Part shown: positions 1 through 7,039 of the stretch, piece after piece
Layout: each line of letters opens with the position of its first letter
Position numbering within the stretch: position 1 is the first letter of the stretch
Origin: CAZQKW01 sp964594075
Lineage (GTDB): Bacteria; Desulfobacterota; WTBG01; CAIYCZ01
Direction of reading: 5' to 3'
Length of the DNA stretch: 14,009 nucleotides
Assembly (NCBI GenBank): GCA_964594075.1
Contig: CAZQKW010000074.1
Location: 1 to 14,009, forward strand
Program-made: the position numbers and the translations under genes
Notes under the pieces: model-generated
The model's database searches: none
Told to the model about the DNA's origin: nothing
Seen by the model: the letters and a program-made list of their open reading frames with translations, nothing else

Positions 1-102
1 ATGAAAATCAACTGCCCCTCTTTGATTCTTAAATTTTTTGGGGAAAGTCCTGATAATCTTGGTGGGGCTTACTCCAAAAATTATTTTGAAATTCCAAGGT
101 AA
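1..102 (+). CDS. Short open frame at left edge; possibly 3' end of an upstream gene
   Basis: The frame is open from the first base to TAA at 100-102, encoding 33 residues ending in NYFEIPR. The other two plus-strand frames close early in this stretch (TGA at once, TAA by about base 32). It begins with ATG exactly at base 1, so I cannot tell a complete small gene from the C-terminus of one that starts outside the window. The stop lies 5 bases before the next ATG (108), and the AAGG that could serve as its ribosome site overlaps the last codons. This is typical of operon packing and supports a real coding tail. No family is recognised. Confidence 0.3.
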   Translation: MKINCPSLILKFFGESPDNLGGAYSKNYFEIPR

Positions 103-107
103 ACTGC

Positions 108-338
108 ATGGGGACTCAAAAACGGAATGGAAATATTAACACACACGAGCGCAGGTGGTTTTTCACAGCTACGACAATCCGGTTAAATAAATCCAGCAAC
201 CTTCTTGCTGTGATTGTATTTATAGCTTGCGTCTATGCATCTTTTTTGCAAATATCCGACAGTGGATTATTGTCAACTCTTCTCCAAAACATGTTTTTTT
301 TACTATTAAATAGATTTAGGGTATTCTTAGTCATATGA
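108..338 (+). CDS. Small hydrophobic membrane protein, translationally coupled to the ABC ATPase
   Basis: This 76-residue ORF has a basic N-terminal third (about residues 1-30). A probable membrane segment follows at residues 31-49 (LLAVIVFIACVYASFLQI), and a second hydrophobic stretch at about 53-76 contains LLSTLLQNMFFLLL. The basic-then-hydrophobic order suggests an inner-membrane protein with its N-terminus in the cytoplasm. AAGG lies 8 bases before the ATG. The stop codon overlaps the ATG of the ABC ATPase as ATGA (335-338), and that ATPase has only a weak ribosome site of its own, which argues that this ORF is translated. No family is recognised. It could be a small subunit of the ABC exporter or a chance AT-rich frame. 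Confidence 0.45.
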   Translation: MGTQKRNGNINTHERRWFFTATTIRLNKSSNLLAVIVFIACVYASFLQISDSGLLSTLLQNMFFLLLNRFRVFLVI

Positions 339-1249
339 ATTGGGCAATTGAAACCGACAGAGTGAGCAAGCGGTACGGAAACATCAAGGCCCTTGATCAG
401 GTAAGCCTTCAAGTCGCGCGTGGCGAAATCTTTGGTTTTTTGGGCCCAAATGGTGCAGGAAAAACAACTTTCTTAAAAATTCTGCTTAATCTCAGTTTCG
501 CTGACACAGGAAGCGCAAAGCTTTTTGGTATAGACAGCCGAAGAGTTGCCGCTCGAAAAAAAGTTGGTTTTCTTCCTGAAATATCCTGTTTTTATGAAAC
601 TCTTACCGTAGAAGAATTTCTAATATTCCAGGCACAATTGCTTGGTCTGCCTCAAAAAAGCATAAAGTCTGAAATTAATGCCAGTTTAACTAAGCTGGAT
701 ATCGTTCACGAGCGCAATAAAAAACTCGGCGCACTTTCTAAAGGCACCAGACAAAGGGTCAGCATAGCTCAGGCTATGCTTAACTCCCCTGATTTGTTGC
801 TGTTTGATGAACCGACATCCGGGCTCGACCCGATTGGCATAAAAGAAATGCGTGACCTCCTTCTTGAGATGAAGGGCAATGGCGCTACAGTTTTCATTAA
901 TTCCCATCTCCTATCAGAAGTTGAAAGAACCTGTGACCGTGTAGCTATTATCAATAAAGGAAGAATCATCCAGATCGGGAATAAGGATAACTTGTCAAAT
1001 AAAGAGAAATATCTTGAAATAGTAGGCGAGGGATTTACTGATTCGTTAATTGCGCAAATCAATGCTGCATCAAAAAAACCTCTCGAAATCAGGGGGAATA
1101 AAATGAGGCTTTTTCTGGACAGTGAACGAGATGCGCTTGCCATCCACCATATGATAATCAACGCTGGAGGTAAGCTCGAATCTTTTACCTGGGTTAAAGA
1201 ATCATTGGAAGATATATTTTACCGGGTGATAAAAAATAAGGAAGAGTAA
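335..1249 (+). CDS. ABC transporter ATP-binding protein (ABC-2/NatA-CcmA type)
   Basis: This is the cytoplasmic ATPase of an ABC-2 type export or membrane-remodelling system, 304 residues, a usual length for the class. Visible motifs are Walker A GPNGAGKTT (37-45), a signature read as LSKGTRQR (134-141) in place of LSGGQ, Walker B LLLFDEP (154-160), the D-loop SGLD just after it, and the switch histidine H191. FLPE (79-82) fills the Q-loop area, as in NatA-like ATPases. Residues from about 215 form a C-terminal extension ending in LEDIFYRVI, a common ending in this group. It overlaps the upstream small ORF by ATGA and the downstream permease by TAATG, so the genes are co-translated. The substrate cannot be inferred. 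Confidence 0.93.
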   Translation: MNWAIETDRVSKRYGNIKALDQVSLQVARGEIFGFLGPNGAGKTTFLKILLNLSFADTGSAKLFGIDSRRVAARKKVGFLPEISCFYETLTVEEFLIFQAQLLGLPQKSIKSEINASLTKLDIVHERNKKLGALSKGTRQRVSIAQAMLNSPDLLLFDEPTSGLDPIGIKEMRDLLLEMKGNGATVFINSHLLSEVERTCDRVAIINKGRIIQIGNKDNLSNKEKYLEIVGEGFTDSLIAQINAASKKPLEIRGNKMRLFLDSERDALAIHHMIINAGGKLESFTWVKESLEDIFYRVIKNKEE

Positions 1250-2040
1250 TGCGCACGCTTTTGGCAATTGCACGTATAGAAACCAGGGAATGCCTGAGAA
1301 GTAAAAGCATCTATGTCATATGCGTTCTGATGCTGTCGTTCATTCTTCTGAACAGAGGATGCACGATGGGAAACAGTCCGGTTACCAGTACGATCCTCAA
1401 TCAGCACGCGCGGCAGAATCTTCCCGTTTCAATTGCCTTTCACATCATTTCCTTTTGGAGCATGGTGCTTTGTGGCCTCATAGCCTCAAGCGTATTACCA
1501 AAGGAGTTAGAAGAGAAAAAATTGATTATGGTTATAAGCAGACCGGTTAAGAGAAGCGTATTTTTAGCGGGCAAGATGTTTGCAGTATTTTTTCTGTCGT
1601 CGTTATCTTTTTTTCTTTTTATCAGTATTTTTTTTGTTTTCCGGTATCTCGACGGCGGCTATATAAATCCTAAAATTATTCCCGCAAGTTTTATTTTTCA
1701 GCTTAACATTATCTTAATGGCAATCGGGGGGTTTTTCTCATCCTTATTATTACCTCGAATGCTCGCGCCACTGGCCGGACTCTTTGTTTATATGATCAGT
1801 TTCGGCATTGAGATACCATTCTATTTCAACCGGTTGAGGCTAATCTGGGAACCCTCAGCATCGCTGCAAACGGTTCATAGGTTATTTCCGCGGGTCGGCG
1901 AAGTTCAATTTTTATGCGGTTCATTAATCCATTCTCTGCCAGCTATGAAAGAATTTATCGTGCCGGTAGGCAATGTCATGCTTTATTCACTCATACTATG
2001 GCTACTGGTCGTTTTTATTTTTAACAGAAAGCAAATTTAA
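1249..2040 (+). CDS. ABC-2 type transporter permease
   Basis: This 263-residue integral membrane protein is the expected partner of the preceding ATPase. Hydrophobic segments lie at about residues 20-35, 61-84, 104-131, 146-168, 172-191 and 235-257, giving the six-helix pattern of ABC-2 permeases. Between helices 2 and 3, PKELEEKKLIMVISRPVKRS followed by VFLAGK (84-109) matches the cytoplasmic coupling region of NosY/Gld-like permeases, which usually read arPvsR..yllGK. The ATG overlaps the ATPase stop (TAATG), and AGGA sits 6 bases before it. The gene ends 27 bp from the convergent panE-like gene, with no clear terminator hairpin. The cargo is unknown. Confidence 0.85.
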   Translation: MRTLLAIARIETRECLRSKSIYVICVLMLSFILLNRGCTMGNSPVTSTILNQHARQNLPVSIAFHIISFWSMVLCGLIASSVLPKELEEKKLIMVISRPVKRSVFLAGKMFAVFFLSSLSFFLFISIFFVFRYLDGGYINPKIIPASFIFQLNIILMAIGGFFSSLLLPRMLAPLAGLFVYMISFGIEIPFYFNRLRLIWEPSASLQTVHRLFPRVGEVQFLCGSLIHSLPAMKEFIVPVGNVMLYSLILWLLVVFIFNRKQI

Positions 2041-2067
2041 AAAAGATTCTACGTTACATCCGTTACC

Positions 2068-3015
2068 CTACCGCCCATCTGCAATAGTTGCTGCCGAGCT
2101 ATTCAATTCTTCCAATGCCCGCACCATATCAGTCAGGAACCGGTTTATCGGGACAGCGATACCCAGATGTTCTCCGTGTCTCACCAGCGCCCCGTTCATA
2201 AATTCAATTTCAGTTTTTCTTCCGGCTTCGATATCCTGCAGCATAGAAGATCGGTTTTCTGCGGTTGCCTGGCATATTTCAATTACTTTTTCCGCTGGAT
2301 TATTATAGGGAATCACAATACCCAGTCTGGTTGCAATCAGAGCGCCCTCATCAACGGCGCGCCGCATAACGGCAACAAGACTGGAAACCGCCAGTATCTG
2401 ACCGTTCTTGATTCGCATAATTGCGGTAATGGGATTTATGCCGCAATTTATAAGTAGCTTACCCCATAACCATGAAATAACATCTTCTGCGACCTGAACC
2501 GGTATCAAAGCATTCATAAACAGGTCATAGACATATTGCGCATGGAATTTTCCCGAACCGCTGGTTGGTCCTATAATAGTTTCGCCAATGCCGGCATGTT
2601 TAATATGTCCAGGACCTATAAGTGTTGCACCCTGAGCGGTGGTCCCTGCAACGAGGTACACATCCGGAAAGTGCTTCTTGATGCATTCTATATTTCCCAG
2701 CCCGTTCTGCAATGTTAAAATTATGGTGTTTGATTTAATGGCTGGCGCAATCCTTTTTATGGCAGTATCAGTAGCGTAGGCTTTAACAAAAATAATAATA
2801 AGGTCTGCTTTTCCAAGCCCTTCCCCATGAGTGGTAATCCTGGAGAACGGTATTTGATAACTGCCGCTGATCCCCTCTATTTTCAAACCGTGGGATCGGA
2901 TAAATTCTGCTCGTTCTTCCCGATAATCCAAAAGCCATACTTCATGCCCGGAACGCATCAAAAAAAATGCGAATAGACATCCCATCGCACCCGGACCAAT
3001 AATAACAATTTTCAT
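2068..3015 (-). CDS. panE: 2-dehydropantoate 2-reductase (ketopantoate reductase) family
   Basis: This enzyme class reduces ketopantoate to pantoate with NADPH in vitamin B5/CoA synthesis. The 315-residue product starts with a Rossmann dinucleotide motif, IIGPGAMG (5-12). Residues IFVKAY (75-80) and LQNGLGN (102-108) are typical of the family. The catalytic region WGKLLINCGINPITAI (184-199) supplies Lys186, Asn190 and Asn194. The C-terminal all-helical domain has SSMLQDI (256-262) and TEIEFMNG (268-275), which provide the substrate-binding Ser and Glu269. AAAGGA lies 11 bases before the ATG. The gene follows the cooC-like gene on the same strand by 60 bp. PanE paralogues with other 2-oxoacid substrates exist, so the family is more certain than the exact reaction. 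Confidence 0.9.
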   Translation of the reverse strand: MKIVIIGPGAMGCLFAFFLMRSGHEVWLLDYREERAEFIRSHGLKIEGISGSYQIPFSRITTHGEGLGKADLIIIFVKAYATDTAIKRIAPAIKSNTIILTLQNGLGNIECIKKHFPDVYLVAGTTAQGATLIGPGHIKHAGIGETIIGPTSGSGKFHAQYVYDLFMNALIPVQVAEDVISWLWGKLLINCGINPITAIMRIKNGQILAVSSLVAVMRRAVDEGALIATRLGIVIPYNNPAEKVIEICQATAENRSSMLQDIEAGRKTEIEFMNGALVRHGEHLGIAVPINRFLTDMVRALEELNSSAATIADGR

Positions 3016-3075
3016 CGCACACTGTATCCTTTATTGGTAATGCCGGCAATCTACCGAGCAACACAATACTATGCG

Positions 3076-3855
3076 CTATTCTGGAGAGACAATAAGATCC
3101 GCAATCGCCCTCATTCTCTCAAGAGATTGCGGACTGGTTATCCAGGGCGGCTTTCGACTCATGTCAGACCGCAAAATGCCGTCATCAAATGGAATAAAGC
3201 CAAGCACAAAAAGGCCATCGGTATTTTGCTGCAAAAAAATCTTGTCTTCCTCTCCGCGAATTTTGTTTGCAATGAGCGCCACTCTGGTTAACTTTATATC
3301 GTCTGCGAGTGTTTTTATCTTATAGGCTATATCTATACTTCGTGATCCTGGTTCCACGACAACAATAAGTTGATCAACTGCCTGCGCTGTGGCTCTTCCA
3401 AGATGTTCAATGCCGGCTTCCATGTCCATAATGACTGCTTCATTCCTTTGCAGCAGCAGGCTTTGCACCATCGCCTTCAACATTATATTTTCAGGACATA
3501 AACAGCCTCCGCCACCTTTTTTCACCGTCCCCATGACGAGAAGTTTTATGCCGTCTATTTCTTTGCAAAGCTGCTCTGGCAGATCATCTACTTTTGGGTT
3601 CAATTTTAAAAAACCACCCATGCCTCCCGGTGCTGCGCCGGTTCTTTCTTCAATAAGCTCTTTCATTTCAACCAGCGGCGTTAATTTCACATCGTCTGAA
3701 AACCCCAGCGCTGAGGATAAGTTAGCGCTTGGATCAGCATCAACGGCCAGAACCGAATAACCCTTTTCACTGAGAGCTTTGCTGAGGAGTGCGGTTATGG
3801 TGGTTTTCCCCACGCCTCCCTTGCCGGTTATTGCCAGTTTAATTGAATGTTTCAT
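3076..3855 (-). CDS. cooC: CooC-type P-loop ATPase, nickel insertion/CODH maturation
   Basis: CooC ATPases of the MinD/ParA class drive nickel insertion into carbon monoxide dehydrogenase. The 259-residue product has a deviant Walker A GKGGVGKTT (11-19) with the signature lysine Lys12, then VLAVDADPSANLSSALG (35-51), which is typical of CooC. GCLCPEN (117-123) provides Cys118 and Cys120, matching the CxC pair that binds metal at the CooC dimer interface. VIMDMEAGIEHLGR (141-154) and a later ANKIR (196-200) complete the nucleotide site. AGGA is 7 bases before the ATG. It is divergent from a hydrogenase maturation protease gene and upstream of panE. No CODH gene is in the window, so the client enzyme is inferred. 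Confidence 0.88.
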   Translation of the reverse strand: MKHSIKLAITGKGGVGKTTITALLSKALSEKGYSVLAVDADPSANLSSALGFSDDVKLTPLVEMKELIEERTGAAPGGMGGFLKLNPKVDDLPEQLCKEIDGIKLLVMGTVKKGGGGCLCPENIMLKAMVQSLLLQRNEAVIMDMEAGIEHLGRATAQAVDQLIVVVEPGSRSIDIAYKIKTLADDIKLTRVALIANKIRGEEDKIFLQQNTDGLFVLGFIPFDDGILRSDMSRKPPWITSPQSLERMRAIADLIVSPE

Positions 3856-3906
3856 CTTAATTTCCTGTTACTCTTTGATTAGTTTGTTATATACTACAAT
3901 TTACTA

Positions 3907-3936
3907 TTGACACCTCATTTTAACATAACATATAGC
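3907..3936 (+). promoter_or_regulatory. Candidate sigma70-type promoter of the maturation protease gene
   Basis: A perfect -35 hexamer TTGACA (3907-3912) is followed after 18 bases by TATAGC (3931-3936). The predicted transcript start is near 3943-3945, at the ATG (3945) of the protease gene. No purine-rich ribosome site is visible between 3913 and 3944. The 89-bp spacer also contains the upstream region of the divergent cooC-like gene. Confidence 0.45.
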
Positions 3937-3944
3937 TTTACATT

Positions 3945-4439
3945 ATGGAACAAAACACTAACATTGCGGTCGTTGGCTTGGGAAACATTTTACTGCGGGA
4001 TGAGGGCGTCGGGGTTAAGGTAATTGAAGAGTTGCAAAAAAGCTATATCTTTTACCCAGGGGTGAAAATAATTGACGGTGGCACGTCTGGTTTTGCGCTA
4101 TTAAGCCTTATAGAAGGCTGCAAAAAATTGCTGGTTGTGGATGCAGTAAAGGCCGGCAAAAAACCCGGCACCATCTACAAATTTAAGCGTGACGACATTA
4201 ATGTTACTGTGCCACAGACCATGTCAGTGCATGACATTGGTTTTTTTGAGGCGTTAGAGCAATGGAAAATCTTGGGCGTTGAGCCAGAGGTTGTATTTTT
4301 TGGCGTTGAACCGGAAGACATAACCTCATGGGGATTTGATTTGACTGCTGTTGTTCAAGAACAAATACCAACACTTATAAAGTTGATAATCCAACAGTTG
4401 CAGGCTTACGGGATTACCGTAACCGAGAAACCAGAATAA
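3945..4439 (+). CDS. [NiFe]-hydrogenase maturation endopeptidase (HyaD/HybD/HycI family)
   Basis: These cytoplasmic proteases remove the C-terminal peptide of the hydrogenase large subunit after nickel is inserted. The 164-residue length is normal. GLGNILLRDEGVG (11-23) is the family hallmark. The nickel-sensing ligands known in HybD (Glu16, Asp62, His93) align here with Glu20, Asp66 in VVDAVKAG and His96 in SVHDIG. GGTSG (45-49) is the conserved loop. FFGVEPEDI near the C-terminal third is also typical. No hydrogenase subunit gene lies in the window, so this copy is separated from its substrate. It shares a divergent promoter region with the cooC-like gene, linking it to nickel-enzyme maturation. 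The gene lacks an obvious Shine-Dalgarno site and ends 11 bp from the convergent metalloprotease gene. Confidence 0.92.
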   Translation: MEQNTNIAVVGLGNILLRDEGVGVKVIEELQKSYIFYPGVKIIDGGTSGFALLSLIEGCKKLLVVDAVKAGKKPGTIYKFKRDDINVTVPQTMSVHDIGFFEALEQWKILGVEPEVVFFGVEPEDITSWGFDLTAVVQEQIPTLIKLIIQQLQAYGITVTEKPE

Positions 4440-4450
4440 TTTACCTGAAG

Positions 4451-7009
4451 CTACTCATTAATCCCCAAATCTTTTAACAATCTTCCGCTATTGAAATCTG
4501 CCTTTATGTTTAAAATAATATTTGCAAGCTCGGGGCTTGCTTTTTTGGCTATCTTATCACACAGGATATTTGCTTGTTGCATTGATTCAATATCAAGATT
4601 GACCTGATTGCCATTTAACATGCCTTCCAATGCCGGTAAAATCTGCACTACTAAGCCCTTTGCTTCGTTCAATATGTCGGGATTACGCTTCATAATAAGC
4701 AGCAACTCACCGGCGTGTTCATAATAGGAAAACGCCAGCCTGTTTCCCGTGTCATTTTTTAATAATATTTTGTCCCTTATTGCTCGCAACAGCTTTGTTT
4801 CATATGCATCATTGCCAAACATGAGCGAGGCGGCGCACATTCGCCAGCGGAAACATTGCCCGATCTTGTCTCCGGTGCCGCATATAGGCTTGTTTGTTGG
4901 GCAGCAGAACCCATTGAAACAATCAACCGGCCGCTCAGGCGGACAATCATATGCTATGGTCGTCGTGGAACTTATCGTTTCGGTTGAAGTGGTTGTCCCG
5001 GAAGGAATGGTTGTAGTGGGCGGCGTATCATGTGCGTTAAAGCAGAAATACCTGATGTCAGCGCCTGCGCCTACCGGACTCGGGCAGCCACTGTCAATTT
5101 TACGGTAAACTATGCCGCTGTTATGCATATTAACCAAAGAGGCAGTAGGACCATGCGGCGTCAGCGTAAATGCATTCTTGTATCCGAAAAGTCCGCTTGG
5201 TTGGTTTAAAATATTTGCAATCGCCCAGTTTTTTAAAAGATCTTCCCAACTCCCAATACCCCCAATGCGCTGCTTTGAAACATTGACGACTGCCCGATAA
5301 TCAAACACGGCGTTTTGCAGCATATAATCTAATATTTCTTTAAAAATCCCCTGTCCATTGTTGGCGTGTTGTGCAAGATATTGTCCAAATAAATAAGCAA
5401 GTGCATAATTTGCGTAAACATCGCCGTTTCTATCCCAGTATGCTAATCCATGACCATCGCGAATTGTATTTTGTGGATCTCGGTTATAATAGCTAATTCT
5501 GTCTAACAAATATCCGCCCGGCGCCATTCCCTCATGAGTATATGAAGGATTATCAGACAATTTTTTCTTGAAATACATGGTTTCTGAGGCCATTGACATC
5601 ATTTCATTAATCCAAGTGGCATCAAAGCCTCCGGTATTCCCTGCCAACTGCGGCTGCCAGTAGGTAATGCCAAAATGCACCAAATGCTGGTATTCATGCA
5701 CCAGCGTGCTGAGGTTAGATTCGGCAAAGCTACCAAACTGTCCAACATCCCACCCTGCCGGCTCGTCTCCCCTGATATAAATTACATCCATCTCATTGCT
5801 GCGTATTCCCTGAGTTTGTGTTTCAGAATCATTAATATAATCTTTCATCCAGAAATATCCAGCAAGCCATCCTGTCTGCACTGACGAGTTATCATTGATA
5901 TTGTAAATGAAAATAGTAATTTTCCCATTACCATCCCTATCACTAAAGTTACCAATATTGTCAAAGACTACCTGATACATTATTTCAAATTCTGCGGCAT
6001 AGGTATTAAGAATTGAATCGGATATGCTGCTCAACGTGTTATCAACATATATAAGGCTATGCGTGCTTTCCTTTCTGAGCGTTGCCGAAACCTGCCTCCA
6101 GGCTGAATCATTGTCATCTTTCACCCAGAGACTTTTTTGATCCCCAATGCTATATTGAATAATTTTCATTTCACGGATGGAAATTAATTTTTTAATTTCG
6201 GCAACGGTTTTGTCATACAGCGATTTATCAAGGTTGGGCAAAAATCTATCTTTGCGTATCAATTGAAAAGACATGCCGTTTTCATAAAGCAAAAGCGGCA
6301 TAATTTCATTGGGATTAGTTCCCGGGAGAGTCCCGGAAGATTGTGTGCTTTCGATGTCGTTGCCGTTTACATTAATCGCTGTAAGATAATTGCCGCTTAC
6401 AACAACAGTCGAGGTTGTCGTTGTTCCCGAACCGCCGGTAAAACAGACGCTTCCTGCGCCGGCATTCAAACAGCTATAACCGGTCCTGCAATCTGCGTTA
6501 GAATTACAGCCATCAAGGCAAATAGATATTTGATCCGGGGTTCCCTGGTTAAATGTTATGCACAGATTATCTGCGTCGCAATCAGCATTGCTTGCACACT
6601 GCTTTGTGCAATAGCCACCAGGAAATGATGTCCCGGTATAACATTCGGTGCCCTGCCCACAATCGGCAGGAGACGAACAGGGATTCCCTATTGTCCCGCC
6701 TCCACCTGCGGTTGTTGTGGTACTATGCGCAATTGTGGTCGATGTTACCGGCGTTTGAGAATAGCACATTCCATCGCTTCCACAAATTGGATGCGTAGTT
6801 GGACAACAGAAAAATAAACAATTCACAGGATAATCAGCAGGACATGAATAGCAGTATCCATCATTGCCGCATATTGGATGAGTCGTGGGACAGCAATAGC
6901 CATTTCCACAATCAATTGGATATTCAGGGGGACATTGGGCAAAACAATTTACGGGTAAAAATAAGAGTATCATAAAAAATAAACCACATAAGTATTTCTT
7001 TTTTTTCAT
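4451..7009 (-). CDS. Secreted Cys-rich M30-like zinc metalloprotease with CFI-box-like C-terminus
   Basis: This is an 852-residue exported protein. A signal peptide (about 1-25: lysines, hydrophobic core, FAQ) precedes two tandem Cys repeats (26-54 and 56-82), each containing CCPTTHPICG, then a Thr-rich linker (88-101). A Cys-rich region with repeated NADC spacing (111-189) and a second Thr linker (196-200) follow. The catalytic region resembles the M30/hyicolysin family: a DRDGNGK Ca-loop-like element (357-363), the zinc motif HEYQH (438-442), and WINEMMSMASE (466-476), where Glu469 could be the third ligand. After a Thr linker (664-684), a third Cys repeat recurs (689-719). The C-terminus (724-778: CAASLMFGND, LLRAIRDKILL, GNRLAFSYYEHA) resembles a degenerate CFI-box tail. 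It is second in an operon, 30 bp after the lipoprotein gene, with GGGGGT 5 bases before the ATG. The substrate is unknown. Confidence 0.82.
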   Translation of the reverse strand: MKKKKYLCGLFFMILLFLPVNCFAQCPPEYPIDCGNGYCCPTTHPICGNDGYCYSCPADYPVNCLFFCCPTTHPICGSDGMCYSQTPVTSTTIAHSTTTTAGGGGTIGNPCSSPADCGQGTECYTGTSFPGGYCTKQCASNADCDADNLCITFNQGTPDQISICLDGCNSNADCRTGYSCLNAGAGSVCFTGGSGTTTTSTVVVSGNYLTAINVNGNDIESTQSSGTLPGTNPNEIMPLLLYENGMSFQLIRKDRFLPNLDKSLYDKTVAEIKKLISIREMKIIQYSIGDQKSLWVKDDNDSAWRQVSATLRKESTHSLIYVDNTLSSISDSILNTYAAEFEIMYQVVFDNIGNFSDRDGNGKITIFIYNINDNSSVQTGWLAGYFWMKDYINDSETQTQGIRSNEMDVIYIRGDEPAGWDVGQFGSFAESNLSTLVHEYQHLVHFGITYWQPQLAGNTGGFDATWINEMMSMASETMYFKKKLSDNPSYTHEGMAPGGYLLDRISYYNRDPQNTIRDGHGLAYWDRNGDVYANYALAYLFGQYLAQHANNGQGIFKEILDYMLQNAVFDYRAVVNVSKQRIGGIGSWEDLLKNWAIANILNQPSGLFGYKNAFTLTPHGPTASLVNMHNSGIVYRKIDSGCPSPVGAGADIRYFCFNAHDTPPTTTIPSGTTTSTETISSTTTIAYDCPPERPVDCFNGFCCPTNKPICGTGDKIGQCFRWRMCAASLMFGNDAYETKLLRAIRDKILLKNDTGNRLAFSYYEHAGELLLIMKRNPDILNEAKGLVVQILPALEGMLNGNQVNLDIESMQQANILCDKIAKKASPELANIILNIKADFNSGRLLKDLGINE

Positions 7010-7039
7010 AAAGTACCCCCATTAAAGCAATTTTTTAAA

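Noticed and set aside
769..1161. Minus-strand 130-codon ORF antisense to the ABC ATPase
   Set aside because: Shadow of a well-supported ABC ATPase gene; no family features or ribosome site.
2041..2067. Possible bidirectional terminator between convergent permease and panE-like genes
   Set aside because: No hairpin of useful length with a U-tract was found in the 27 bp.
1973..2308. Plus-strand ORF bridging the permease end and the panE-like gene
   Set aside because: Overlaps two strongly supported genes and shows no recognisable domain.
3389..3760. Plus-strand 123-codon ORF over the cooC-like gene
   Set aside because: Antisense shadow: low-complexity Pro/Ser content from reverse reading of the Gly-rich CooC segment.
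6263..6628. Plus-strand 121-codon ORF over the metalloprotease
   Set aside because: Antisense shadow of a long multi-domain gene with intact zinc motif on the other strand.
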